A stretch of 64,000 nucleotides of DNA from an uncultured Eubacteriales bacterium. Its GTDB lineage: Bacteria; Bacillota; Clostridia; Oscillospirales; CAG-272. Positions 22,701 through 30,931 of the stretch are shown here, in pieces. Under the pieces are notes generated by a model that ran no database searches, was not told the DNA's origin, and saw nothing but the letters and a program-made list of their open reading frames with translations. The number at the start of each line of letters is the position of its first letter. The stretch's first letter is position 1. The stretch covers positions 1-64,000 of the forward strand of contig CAKRYT010000004.1 in assembly GCA_934432675.1 (NCBI GenBank), written 5' to 3'. The position numbers were made by a program, and so were the translations under genes.

Positions 22701-23156
22701 ATGCTATACAGCGAAAAAGTCATGGACCACTTCCAGCATCCGAGAAACGTCGGTAAGATGGATGACGCCGACGGGATCGGCGAGGTCGGCAACGCCGTCT
22801 GCGGCGACATCATGAAAATGTATATTAAGGTGCGCGACGGGATTATCGTGGACGTCAAGTTCAATACCTTCGGGTGCGGCTCTGCCATCGCGACCTCTTC
22901 CATGGCGACCGAGATGATTAAAGGCAAGTCCATCGACGAGGCACTCGCCCTCTCGAATAAGGCGGTCGTGGAAGCCCTCGACGGCCTGCCGGCGCACAAA
23001 ATTCACTGCTCCGTCCTCGCGGAGGAGGCAGTCAAGGCGGCGGTCAAGGATTACTATGACAAACACGGCATCGCATACGACCCCGAGCAGTTCTGTTCCG
23101 GCGACTGTGCCTGCTGCCACGCGCACGATGTCCCTGCGGACGCCGAGCACAAGTGA
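22701..23156 (+). CDS. nifU: Fe-S cluster scaffold (NifU/IscU N-terminal type)
   Basis: The 151-residue protein (MLYSEKVMDHFQHPRNVGKM) has the scaffold's three cysteines in GNAVCGD, TFGCGSAIATSS and HKIHCSVLAEEA. It builds Fe-S clusters on sulfur from the desulfurase encoded just upstream. The C-terminal tail ends in a Cys-rich run (QFCSGDCACCHAHD) that adds four extra cysteines not part of the core scaffold; it may hold metal or help sulfur transfer. The ATG at 22701 follows AAAGGAGAT. Confidence 0.93.
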   Translation: MLYSEKVMDHFQHPRNVGKMDDADGIGEVGNAVCGDIMKMYIKVRDGIIVDVKFNTFGCGSAIATSSMATEMIKGKSIDEALALSNKAVVEALDGLPAHKIHCSVLAEEAVKAAVKDYYDKHGIAYDPEQFCSGDCACCHAHDVPADAEHK

Positions 23157-23212
23157 CGTTTCCCTCGGCACGGGGGGAGGAGCCACGCCGCAAGGCGGGG
23201 TGTAATAACAGA

Positions 23213-23252
23213 GAGGAGCCGGAAAAACGCGGCTCCTCCCTGTTTTTTCTTT
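23213..23252 (+). terminator. Terminator of nifS-nifU
   Basis: GAGGAGCC (23213-23220) pairs with GGCTCCTC (23231-23238), followed by CCCTGTTTTTTCTTTTC. A second GAGGAGCC at about 23177 could compete for the same right arm. Confidence 0.8.
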
Positions 23253-23369
23253 TCTTTCCGTTTCCTACCGCTCCGCGCGGTGCCATCGCTCGTTTCCCCT
23301 TGCCTTTTCGTCCGTTTTGGGGTATGATAAATGTGACCGGAAAAACCATGCATAGCGGAGGTACCTCTC

Positions 23370-24143
23370 ATGACATTCAAAAAAATTGCGATCGTGACCG
23401 GGGCGAGCGGCGGTCTCGGCCGTGCCTTTGCCGAACTGCTCGCCGGGGAAGAACTCGACGAGATCTGGGCAATCGCCCGCAGTGAGGAAAAACTCGGTGC
23501 CCTGCGCGAGGTGCTCGGGGAGAGGATCCGCCCCTTTGCCCTCGACCTCACGGAAAATGCGTCCTTTGCCGTCATCAGCCACGCCCTGGAACTGGAACTG
23601 CCGGAGGTGCGCTACCTCGTCAACAATGCCGGATACGGAAAATTCGGTGACTACAACGACGTCTCCATGGTGGATTCCATGGGCATGATCGATCTGAACA
23701 TTTCTGCCTTGGTGCGGATGGGGCTCATCGTCCTGCCCTATATGCAGAAGGGGGCACACCTGATCAATATTGCCTCGCAGGCATCTTTTCAGCCGCTCCC
23801 CTACCTGAATATTTACGCCGCGACCAAAGCCTTCGTGCGGAATTATACCCGTGCCCTGAACGTGGAACTCGCCGACCGCGGCATCACGGCGACCGCCGTC
23901 TGCCCGGGCTGGATCAGGACCGGGTTCTTCGCCCGCGGTGACATCGGCGCGGATAAGACCGCGCGGCGTTACCCGCACATGGCGAACCCCCGCGACGTCG
24001 CAAAGAAAGCACTCCGCGATGCCCGCCGCGGACGCGATATGTCCGTCTTCGGCGGTTACGTCAAACTGTGCCGTCTCGGGAGCGCGCTCGTCTCGCAAAA
24101 GACCGCCATGCGTTTCTGGCTCCGTATGCAGAAACTGCGCTGA
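23370..24143 (+). CDS. Short-chain dehydrogenase/reductase
   Basis: The 257-residue protein is a classical SDR: the cofactor loop TGASGGLGRAF (about residue 10), NNAGYGKFGD, the catalytic Ser in NIASQAS and the Tyr/Lys pair in NIYAATKAFV. The PGWIRTGF block after it is also typical. A substrate cannot be deduced; the C-terminal extension (VKLCRLGSALVSQKTAMRFW) may associate with the membrane, as in some short-chain ketone or fatty-acyl reductases. A GGAGG ribosome site precedes the start. It is a single-gene unit. Confidence 0.92.
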   Translation: MTFKKIAIVTGASGGLGRAFAELLAGEELDEIWAIARSEEKLGALREVLGERIRPFALDLTENASFAVISHALELELPEVRYLVNNAGYGKFGDYNDVSMVDSMGMIDLNISALVRMGLIVLPYMQKGAHLINIASQASFQPLPYLNIYAATKAFVRNYTRALNVELADRGITATAVCPGWIRTGFFARGDIGADKTARRYPHMANPRDVAKKALRDARRGRDMSVFGGYVKLCRLGSALVSQKTAMRFWLRMQKLR

Positions 24144-24349
24144 CCCGACGCTCGCAGATGATACCGCGCGGTGCCGCGCAACCGGGCTCCGCGCCGTCAT
24201 ACATGCACCGTAAGACCTCCTGCCGCGGGATGCCGCACCGGGTCACAATCACGCCCCCGCAACACCGCCGGAAACGGCCGTGCGGGCGTCCTGCGCCCCC
24301 GGCAACTGTCGGTGCCGCACTGCCTGCCCCGACACCCACGGGAGCCTTT

Positions 24350-24384
24350 CCCCGCCGCCCTTGACAAAACGGCGGGGATTTGTT
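24350..24384 (+). terminator. Terminator hairpin overlapping the araC-type promoter
   Basis: CCCCGCCG (24350-24357) pairs with CGGCGGGG (24370-24377), followed by ATTTGTT. The loop and right arm contain the -35 and spacer of the next gene's promoter. Confidence 0.65.
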
Positions 24385-24389
24385 ATACT
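24361..24389 (+). promoter_or_regulatory. Promoter of the AraC-type gene
   Basis: TTGACA at 24361-24366, 17 bases, TATACT at 24384-24389. Confidence 0.85.
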
Positions 24390-24397
24390 GCATATGA

Positions 24398-24413
24398 GTT
24401 AGCATATGCTAAC
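24398..24413. promoter_or_regulatory. Perfect 16-base palindrome at the start of transcription
   Basis: GTTAGCATATGCTAAC is fully symmetric and lies 8 bases past the -10. The half-site GTTAGC resembles DtxR/IdeR-type metal repressor boxes (TTAGGTTAG-like), so iron- or manganese-dependent repression is a reasonable guess. Binding by the AraC-type protein itself is the alternative. Confidence 0.6.
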
Positions 24414-24430
24414 CGAAAGGAGTCCATGCT

Positions 24431-25414
24431 GTGACAACCGGTTACAATGCCTGCCCGGAGGCAACGCAACGGGACCTGTGCACCGTCGGGGAGAGCAGCC
24501 GGGCGGGCGTCCGCCTGACGCGCTACCCCGTCTTTCCCGGCATCACCCTCATCTACCGCGACATCCACGCCGTCTCGCAGGAAGAGAAGGGCGTCGGAGA
24601 CGCGCGCGTGCTTGAAATCCGCCACTGTTTTGAGGGGCGGATGGAATATACCGTGGGGGAGGATACCTACTGCCTCGCCCCCGGCGACCTCTCCGTCTCG
24701 GAGATCGGCGCATGCCCGCGGGAAACGCGTTTTCCGACCGGGCACTTTCACGGTGTCTCCGTCCTCATCGACATTGACCGTGCGCCGGGATGTCTTTCCT
24801 GTCTTTTGGAAGACGTGAACGTGGAGCCGCTCGCCCTCGCCGAAAAATTCTGCGGAGGAGGCAGGGTCTACGTTTCGCACTCCTCCCCGCGCGTCGAACA
24901 TATCTTTTCGGAATTGTACGGCGTGCCGCAGGAGTTACGGAAAGGGTACTTCAAAGTCAAGGTCCTGGAACTTCTTCTGTTCCTTTCCTCCCTCTCCCCC
25001 GAGAACGACGAGAGTGCCGCCCACCGTGTCACCGGGACGCAGGTGCGCCTCGCCGGAAAGATCGCGCAATACCTCGACGAAAACATGGAGGAAAAGGTGA
25101 CCCTCGGACAACTGCAAAAGAAGTTCGGCGTCTCCGCCGCACAGATCCGCAGCTGTTTCCTCCGCGTATGGGGCATCAGTTCCGCCACCTATATCCGCCG
25201 CGAGAAAATGAAGCGCGCGGCGAAGGCACTCACGGACACCGACCGGACGGTACTGGATATTGCCCTGGAATACGGGTACGACAACGCCTCCAAATTTGCC
25301 AAGGCGTTCCGCTCGGTCATGGGGGCCGCCCCCGCCGCCTATCGGGGCGGCTCGTGGCAGAATTCCTACGCACCGGCGGACGCGCGCACGGCGACGGAAA
25401 CCGCGGATAACTGA
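24431..25414 (+). CDS. AraC-family transcriptional regulator
   Basis: The 327-residue protein starts at a GTG behind AAAGGAG (an ATG six bases before is closed by a stop after one codon). Residues about 210-310 hold the double helix-turn-helix of AraC proteins (KVTLGQLQKKFGVSAAQIRS, KRAAKALTDTDRTVLDIALE, YGYDNASKFAKAFRSVMGAA). The N-terminal about 200 residues include a cupin-like sensor (EGRMEYTVGEDTYCLAPGDL). Gut Clostridia carry this regulator type beside siderophore and iron genes. Here a DUF3793 gene and a flavodoxin gene follow, which supports an iron link. Confidence 0.9.
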   Translation: MTTGYNACPEATQRDLCTVGESSRAGVRLTRYPVFPGITLIYRDIHAVSQEEKGVGDARVLEIRHCFEGRMEYTVGEDTYCLAPGDLSVSEIGACPRETRFPTGHFHGVSVLIDIDRAPGCLSCLLEDVNVEPLALAEKFCGGGRVYVSHSSPRVEHIFSELYGVPQELRKGYFKVKVLELLLFLSSLSPENDESAAHRVTGTQVRLAGKIAQYLDENMEEKVTLGQLQKKFGVSAAQIRSCFLRVWGISSATYIRREKMKRAAKALTDTDRTVLDIALEYGYDNASKFAKAFRSVMGAAPAAYRGGSWQNSYAPADARTATETADN

Positions 25415-25441
25415 AAAATACGCAAAACATACAATCCATAC

Positions 25442-25490
25442 AATCGGAGCCACGGAGCACCTTTTCGGAGCGGTCGCGGCTCCGATTTTC
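25442..25490 (+). terminator. Terminator after the AraC-type gene
   Basis: AATCGGAGCC (25442-25451) pairs with GGCTCCGATT (25478-25487) around a structured loop; T residues follow. Confidence 0.7.
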
Positions 25491-25530
25491 GTCTATACTG
25501 ATGACAGAGAGACGAAGGGAGGCGCGCCGG

Positions 25531-26085
25531 ATGCCGGAAGAACTGATGGTACATTACTGTGCCCCGACACTCGCCGGACTGAAAACCGGCAGTATGTTCT
25601 CCTGCGAGGTGGAGGATAAAGCCGCTCTCACGCGCGGTCTTGTTGCCTATAACCGTATCCTCGTCCCGCGGGGGCTGCGTGCCGTCCCCCTCCGTTTCTC
25701 CGACCGGCGGGCACTCATCTACGTGTATCGTCCGGGGCGGCTCGCGCACGACCTCGAAAAAGAGGCGGCGAAAGACATTCTCGCCGCGCGGTGCTACCCC
25801 GTCGGGCAGGCAGAACGGTGTACGGCGGAACTCGCACGGCGCGTCCGCCTGTCGGGAGAATTCCCGCACGAGGTCGGGCTCTTTCTCGGTTACCCGCCCG
25901 AGGATGTCGCCGGTTTTATCCGCAACGGCGCGCGCGATGCCAAATGCGTAGGTGCCTGGAAAGTCTACGGTGATGAGAAAAAAGCCCGCAGGACCTTTCG
26001 CCGTTTTGAAGCCTGCACGCGGGCGTATCGCCGTGCCTACGGTCGCCGCGCGACGCTCGGCGACCTGATCCGCAAGGATCGCTGA
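25531..26085 (+). CDS. DUF3793 family protein
   Basis: The 184-residue protein matches what I know of DUF3793: HYCAPTLAGLKTGSMFSC at the N terminus, EVGLFLGYPPEDVAGFI in the middle and CVGAWKVYGDEKKA near the end. The function of the family is not established, but its genes recur beside flavodoxin, ferrous-iron transport and AraC-type genes in Clostridia. It is soluble, with no signal peptide. The start at 25531 is preferred because GGGAGG lies 8 bases upstream; an ATG at 25501 has no ribosome site. The flavodoxin gene follows after 52 bases. Confidence 0.85.
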   Translation: MPEELMVHYCAPTLAGLKTGSMFSCEVEDKAALTRGLVAYNRILVPRGLRAVPLRFSDRRALIYVYRPGRLAHDLEKEAAKDILAARCYPVGQAERCTAELARRVRLSGEFPHEVGLFLGYPPEDVAGFIRNGARDAKCVGAWKVYGDEKKARRTFRRFEACTRAYRRAYGRRATLGDLIRKDR

Positions 26086-26137
26086 CCAAACGAAGATCAC
26101 CGCCCTGCGGCGGCATGATGAAAAAGGAGAGGATACC

Positions 26138-26563
26138 ATGAAAAAAGCAGCAATCGTTTATTGGAGCGCAACGGGAAATACGGAAGCGATGGCGGGGGCC
26201 GTCGCGGCGGGAGCCAAAGAGGCGGGGGCGGAAGTCTCGCTCCTCACGGCCGACGCCTTTGATGCCAATCTCGTCGGCGCGTTCGATGCCGTAGCATTCG
26301 GTTGCCCCGCGATGGGGGCGGAAGAATTGGAAGAGGGCACGTTTGCCCCTCTGTTTGACGCCTGCCGTCCGTTGCTCGGCGGGAAACGGATCGCGCTCTT
26401 CGGCTCCTACGGCTGGGGCGACGGCGAATGGATGCGTAATTGGGAGGCGGATTGCGTCGCCGCCGGCGCGGTGTTTGCCGCCGACAGCGTCATCGCCCAC
26501 GAGGCCCCGGACGAGGAGGCACTTACCGGTTGCCGTGCACTCGGTGCGTCACTGGCACAATGA
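26138..26563 (+). CDS. Flavodoxin
   Basis: The 141-residue protein starts MKKAAIVYWSATGNTEAMAG, the FMN phosphate loop, and contains FGCPAMGAEELEE and GSYGWGDGEWM, the two flavin-contact loops. It carries single electrons in place of ferredoxin, often when iron is scarce. A strong AAAAAGGAGAGG ribosome site precedes it. Its stop codon overlaps the start of a 39-codon frame (ATGA). Confidence 0.95.
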   Translation: MKKAAIVYWSATGNTEAMAGAVAAGAKEAGAEVSLLTADAFDANLVGAFDAVAFGCPAMGAEELEEGTFAPLFDACRPLLGGKRIALFGSYGWGDGEWMRNWEADCVAAGAVFAADSVIAHEAPDEEALTGCRALGASLAQ

Positions 26564-26679
26564 AGGACAGAAGGCCGGCCGCCGTGCTGAAACGGATCGA
26601 GAAAAAACTCTTCGCGGCACTTGCCGTTGCCGCCGTCGTCCTCCTGCTCGCGCTCACCGGGATCAGCCCCCCGGTGTGA
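26560..26679 (+). CDS. Possible 39-residue membrane peptide coupled to flavodoxin
   Basis: The ATG at 26560 shares ATGA with the flavodoxin stop. The product has a basic start (MKDRRPAAVLKRIEKK) and one hydrophobic helix (LFAALAVAAVVLLLALTG). The coupling and the sensible topology support a real gene; the small size and lack of a recognised family argue for caution. A transcript-ending hairpin lies about 75 bases further on. Confidence 0.45.
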   Translation: MKDRRPAAVLKRIEKKLFAALAVAAVVLLLALTGISPPV

Positions 26680-26755
26680 CCGCCCGCGCCGGGGTACCCC
26701 CGGCACCGTGACCCCCGTTTTTTGCATCGCCCGAAGGGATAAAATGCAACCGTCG

Positions 26756-26785
26756 ACCGCCGACCGCGGTCGGCGGTTTTCTTTT
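26756..26785 (+). terminator. Terminator of the DUF3793/flavodoxin group
   Basis: ACCGCCGACC and GGTCGGCGGT around a two-base centre, followed by TTTCTTTTT. Confidence 0.85.
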
Positions 26786-26956
26786 TGCGACGGCATTGCC
26801 CGTGAAACGGGCAAAATCAGTCGTGTTTTGCCCCCCCGAAAATATTGCATTGTCACCAAAAACAGGCGTCGGAGCCGGACGAATTTGTGCGCTTTTTCGT
26901 CATTCATTTCGGCAACAGATTTTTTACATTTGAGAGAAAAAATGTCGTAAAAAGAC
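26786..26956. other. Spacer before the long + strand operon
   Basis: Together with 26680-26755 this leaves about 360 bases without a supported gene between the flavodoxin group and the lipoprotein gene at 27044. Apart from the terminator, promoter and dyad listed, I see nothing in it. Confidence 0.5.
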
Positions 26957-26985
26957 TTCACAAATTTGTTGTTTTATGATATTAT
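26957..26985 (+). promoter_or_regulatory. Promoter of the peptide-importer/subtilase operon
   Basis: TTCACA at 26957-26962, 17 bases, TATTAT at 26980-26985, in an A+T-rich stretch. No other strong promoter was seen before 46143. Confidence 0.75.
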
Positions 26986-26994
26986 ATATAGCAT

Positions 26995-27012
26995 AAACGC
27001 GCTTGCGCGTTT
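26995..27012. promoter_or_regulatory. Perfect inverted repeat at the operon start
   Basis: AAACGCGC-TT-GCGCGTTT begins 10 bases after the -10, at or next to the start of transcription. It could be an operator or a 5' hairpin that stabilises a long mRNA. Confidence 0.55.
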
Positions 27013-27043
27013 GAACATATTTTCTCGAAGGAACCCACGTTAC

Positions 27044-28162
27044 ATGAAAGTTAAAATCGCTTTTGTTGCAATTTTGCTTTGTCTTCTGTTGCCATGTCTC
27101 ATCGCATGCGGCAACAACAAAGATGTCTATGCGAAAAACGCGGAAAAAGGCTTTACCTCCCGCGTGACCTACGACTTCGGAGACGGGCTTCTGGACGGGA
27201 AGAGCACGCTGATCTGGCTTACCTCCCCCACCGCTCCCCTGCCGGAGCCGGGTGTGACCGTGGCGTCACCGTCCATCGCCACTCCCATCCTCGCGGGGCA
27301 CCACGTCGAGGGCTACTACGTCAAGAACGCCGACGGCAGTGAGCGTGACTGGGACTTTGCCACCGACCGCGCCGAGGGAGACGTCACGCTGTATGCGAGA
27401 TGGCGACCCGATTACGCCGTGCGCGTCCTGTACGGCGATGACTTCGGGCAGTCCTATTCCATCCCGGTCACGGCAGGCGACGAGTACTCGACGCTGCGCT
27501 CTACCGAATGGACCGGTCATACCTTCTACGGTTTCTATGAGGATGCCGCGTGCAGCATCCCCCTGACCTTCCCCTACACGCCGGCAGTCAGTGCGGAGAA
27601 CCCGACCGTCACCGTCTATGCCCGCTACATTGAGGGCACCTACACCGTGATCCGCCAAGCCTCCGATTTCTCGAAGGCGATCAAGACCGGTACCAACTAC
27701 TACATCGACGCCGACATCGACCTGACCGGTATTGCGATCGACATCAAGGAATTCTACTCCGGCCGCTTTATCGGGAACGGGCATACCGTCAAAGGCTTAC
27801 AGGTGGTCCGCAAGCAGGGGAAGAGCACGGAAAACTACGGTCTGTTCGGAACCGTCACCGGCTCGGCGGTGTTTGAGAACATCACGTTTGAGGATGTCAA
27901 AGTCACCGTCCACCTGAACAACGAAAGCAACCCCAACACCGAAAACAGTTGCATCGGCGTGCTCGCCGGTTCCGTCGACGAGGGTGCCACCTTCACCAAC
28001 GTGAAGATCACCGGCTCCCTGACCTACTACTGCTACGATCGCGGTCTGACACTGCCGGGCGTCGGCGACATCTTCGGATACTGCGCTCCGAGCGTCAATA
28101 CCGACACGATCGAGGCGACCGTCACCGTGACGCAGGTCACGGGTGCCCCCGCCGCCAAATAA
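27044..28162 (+). CDS. Lipoprotein with InlB-like repeats and a GLUG-like region
   Basis: The 372-residue product starts at the ATG at 27044 (GAAGGAA upstream) and has a lipobox at Cys22 (LIAC). Two repeats of the Listeria-Bacteroides (InlB B) type follow, at about residues 60-125 and 130-195: VEGYYVKNADGS...DVTLYARW and HTFYGFYEDAACS...VTVYARY. The C-terminal half has beta-helix features like GLUG repeats (GRFIGNGHTVKGLQVV, NYGLFGTVTGSAVFENITFE). This is a surface-exposed adhesion or binding protein by layout. It is followed after 41 bases by the oligopeptide-binding protein gene, with no terminator between, so it may help capture substrate for that importer. Confidence 0.8.
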   Translation: MKVKIAFVAILLCLLLPCLIACGNNKDVYAKNAEKGFTSRVTYDFGDGLLDGKSTLIWLTSPTAPLPEPGVTVASPSIATPILAGHHVEGYYVKNADGSERDWDFATDRAEGDVTLYARWRPDYAVRVLYGDDFGQSYSIPVTAGDEYSTLRSTEWTGHTFYGFYEDAACSIPLTFPYTPAVSAENPTVTVYARYIEGTYTVIRQASDFSKAIKTGTNYYIDADIDLTGIAIDIKEFYSGRFIGNGHTVKGLQVVRKQGKSTENYGLFGTVTGSAVFENITFEDVKVTVHLNNESNPNTENSCIGVLAGSVDEGATFTNVKITGSLTYYCYDRGLTLPGVGDIFGYCAPSVNTDTIEATVTVTQVTGAPAAK

Positions 28163-28203
28163 CCCATTTTTCCACGACTCATTATTTAAGGAGATATAAT
28201 TAA

Positions 28204-30753
28204 ATGAAGAAAACGCTCATAAGAGTCTTGTGCGCGACCTTGTGTGTCTGCGCTCTCCTGCCGCTGGTGACCGCCTGCGGCTGCAACAACAAGAAGAACA
28301 ATTATTCCAACGAGGAAACCCCGCTCGTTCTCGCGAGCGAGGCACTTGACGGCGTGTTCAACCCGTTCTTCTACACCAGCGGTGCCGACGGCTCCGTCGT
28401 CGCCCTCACCCAGATCGGGATGCTGAACACCGATGAAAACGGTAAACTCGCCTGCGGCTGGGATCGTGACTGCGTCACCCTCGCCTATACCGTCGTGACC
28501 CACGGCTCCAAAGAGCAGTACGACATCTCGCAGGACTATAACGACTACTACACCGAGTACTCCTTCGCCATCAAGAACGGCATCAAGTTCTCGAACGGCG
28601 AGACCCTCTCCGGCAAGGACGTGCTCTTCAACCTGTATACCCTCCTCGACCCGAGTTACACCGGCTCTTCCACCCTGTACTCCGTCAACATCAAGGGCCT
28701 GAAAGCCTACCGTGCACAGACCTACAACGAAAACGAGCAGGATCAGCTGGATGCGAAATTCGCCGCAGAGGCTGCCGCCCGCATCAACGACGTGTTGGCA
28801 TGGTGCCGCGACGAGCACGCCCCGAAAGACGCGATGACCCAGCAGCAGAAAGAAGTCATCGAAAAAGCAAAGACCTTCTTCCGTGAAGAACTCGTTTCCG
28901 AGTGGGCATCTGCCGACTCCTCCAAGGAATCCTACGAAAAATACGGCTTCACCGAGACCTGGCAGGTCTTCCTCTATCTGGAAGGCTTTATCACGGTCAA
29001 GTCCGAGAAGATCAAAAACGCCGAAGGCAAATTCGACACCAAGTACACGGTGGATTACAACGATACCGACAAGTACCAGGACAAGTCCAAGGAAGCCCTC
29101 ATCGACAGAGTGTACAACTCCTTCACCAGTGAAACGGCTCCCCTCTCCTCCTACAAGGACAACTTCCGCAAGATTATCGGCGGCGGTACGGCGACGGCGT
29201 CCAACCTGCGCGAGTACTACAAGTCCGTTTGCATTTCCGAATATTTCAAGCAGTACGACCGGCTCCAAGTACCGAATATTTCCGGTATCACGCTGACCCG
29301 CGGCAACACTCTCCCGACGAACGATACCGGTGCTACCCAGGCACTCGGTGAGGAGTGCGAGATCCTGAAAATCATCGTCAACGGCGTTGACCCGAAGGCA
29401 ATCTACAACTTCTCCTTCACCGTAACGCCTATGAGCTACTACTCTACCGAAGAAGAGATCAACAAATACTCCTACGAGAACAACCACTTCGGTGTTGCTT
29501 TCGCAGACAGCGATTTCTTTGAACAGATGCAGATCAAACAGGTCCCCGTCGGCGCAGGTCCCTACAAGGCGACGACCGCCAACACCGACTGCGAAGCAGA
29601 GGGGTCCATCCCGAAGAAAAACGACTTCTTCCGTGACAACGTCGTTTACTACGAAAGAAACAATAATTTCTACACGGTGTTCGGTAACGATACGAGCAAG
29701 AATGCCAAGATCAGGAAGGTTCGTTACAAGGTTATTTCCACCGACCAGATGTACAACGCCGTCACCGGCGCAAACCCGGAGGTCTACTACTCCGAGCCGC
29801 AGGCGACCCCGGACAACATGAAGAAACTCGCCGACGCCAAGGGTATCGGTGTGGAACTCGCCGATAACCTCGGCTACGGTTATATCGGTATCAACGCCAA
29901 GTACGTGAAGGAGATCGAGGTACGCCGCGCCATCATGTACTGCCTGGATACCAGCCTGTGCGTGGAATACTACGGCTCCTACGCCTCCGCGATCTACCGC
30001 TCCATGTCCTCCAACTCCTGGGCATACCCGGCAGGGTGCATGCCCTACTACGCCGAAAAGTCGTACGACAACTGCAAGTGCGACGCCGAGGGGAACGTCA
30101 TCAGTATCGGCAAATTCAACGCAGAGAAAGCACAGCAGTCCGCCCTTGCCGAAGTACAGGCGGCCGGCTACTCCATCGGTAAAGACGGTAAACTTGTCAA
30201 TGCAAAGAATGAGAAACTGACCTTCACCTTCACGATCGCCGGTGACTCGACCGACCACCCGGCGTGGAGAACGATGGATAAGGCAGCCAAACTGCTGAAC
30301 GAGATCGGCTTTGACGTCACCGTGACCAAGGACGCGAACGCCCTCTCCAAACTCTCCTCCGGTACGCTTGCCGTCTGGGCGGCCGCCTGGTCCTCCACCA
30401 TCGACCCGGATATGTACCAGGTCTACCACAAGGATTCCTCCGCGACCTCCATCCGCAACTGGGGCTTCCCCTACATCATGGAGGAGGGGACGGAAGAGGA
30501 GAATGACCTGCTCGACCGCCTCGCGGAGCTCATCGAGGACGGCCGCGCGACGATCGTCGAAAAGGACCGCAAAGGCATCTACTCCGACGCGCTTGATACC
30601 GTTATGGAACTCGCCGTCGAGTGCCCGACCTACCAGAGAAAGAATCTCTATATCTGGAACAGCACGGTCATCGATTCCTCCACGCTCTGCAAGGCGACTG
30701 CCTACCAGTCTCCCTTCTCCCGCATCTGGGAAATCAGTTTCGTCCAGGGCTGA
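28204..30753 (+). CDS. Oligopeptide ABC transporter substrate-binding lipoprotein
   Basis: The 849-residue lipoprotein (lipobox at Cys25, VTAC) belongs to the family-5 solute-binding proteins of peptide importers: YSFAIKNGIKFSNGETLSGK, DVLFNLYTLLDP, EVRRAIMYCLDTSLCVEYYG and a long C-terminal lobe. Typical OppA/DppA proteins have about 540-600 residues. This one has an extra segment of roughly 220 residues between about 160 and 400, rich in Lys and Glu (AKDAMTQQQKEVIEKAKTFF). The ribosome site is AAGGAGAT. First subunit of a complete importer encoded over the next four genes. Confidence 0.9.
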   Translation: MKKTLIRVLCATLCVCALLPLVTACGCNNKKNNYSNEETPLVLASEALDGVFNPFFYTSGADGSVVALTQIGMLNTDENGKLACGWDRDCVTLAYTVVTHGSKEQYDISQDYNDYYTEYSFAIKNGIKFSNGETLSGKDVLFNLYTLLDPSYTGSSTLYSVNIKGLKAYRAQTYNENEQDQLDAKFAAEAAARINDVLAWCRDEHAPKDAMTQQQKEVIEKAKTFFREELVSEWASADSSKESYEKYGFTETWQVFLYLEGFITVKSEKIKNAEGKFDTKYTVDYNDTDKYQDKSKEALIDRVYNSFTSETAPLSSYKDNFRKIIGGGTATASNLREYYKSVCISEYFKQYDRLQVPNISGITLTRGNTLPTNDTGATQALGEECEILKIIVNGVDPKAIYNFSFTVTPMSYYSTEEEINKYSYENNHFGVAFADSDFFEQMQIKQVPVGAGPYKATTANTDCEAEGSIPKKNDFFRDNVVYYERNNNFYTVFGNDTSKNAKIRKVRYKVISTDQMYNAVTGANPEVYYSEPQATPDNMKKLADAKGIGVELADNLGYGYIGINAKYVKEIEVRRAIMYCLDTSLCVEYYGSYASAIYRSMSSNSWAYPAGCMPYYAEKSYDNCKCDAEGNVISIGKFNAEKAQQSALAEVQAAGYSIGKDGKLVNAKNEKLTFTFTIAGDSTDHPAWRTMDKAAKLLNEIGFDVTVTKDANALSKLSSGTLAVWAAAWSSTIDPDMYQVYHKDSSATSIRNWGFPYIMEEGTEEENDLLDRLAELIEDGRATIVEKDRKGIYSDALDTVMELAVECPTYQRKNLYIWNSTVIDSSTLCKATAYQSPFSRIWEISFVQG

Positions 30754-30820
30754 TACGCAGAGAGAGAGATCTTACAACACGATTTTATCCATGATCTGAC
30801 CTCTTTGTACAGGGCGCAAC

Positions 30821-30853
30821 GGCATGCAGCGGGGTAACTCTCTGCCGCTTGCC
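30821..30853 (+). promoter_or_regulatory. Weak hairpin in the SBP-permease gap
   Basis: AGCGG/CCGCT with an outer GGCA/TGCC stem inside a 178-base gap, without a T run. Such hairpins can protect the binding-protein part of the mRNA and so raise its level over the permease. Confidence 0.3.
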
Positions 30854-30931
30854 AATGCGCTTTGTGCTTTGTCATCCCATCGGCGGTCTCACGGCATTTT
30901 CCACCTACCCAACAAGAAAGGTCCGGCTAGT

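Noticed and set aside
28186..30429. A 747-codon - strand frame opposite the oligopeptide-binding protein gene
   Set aside because: Shadow frame, valine- and glycine-rich without motifs, fully covered by a well supported gene.
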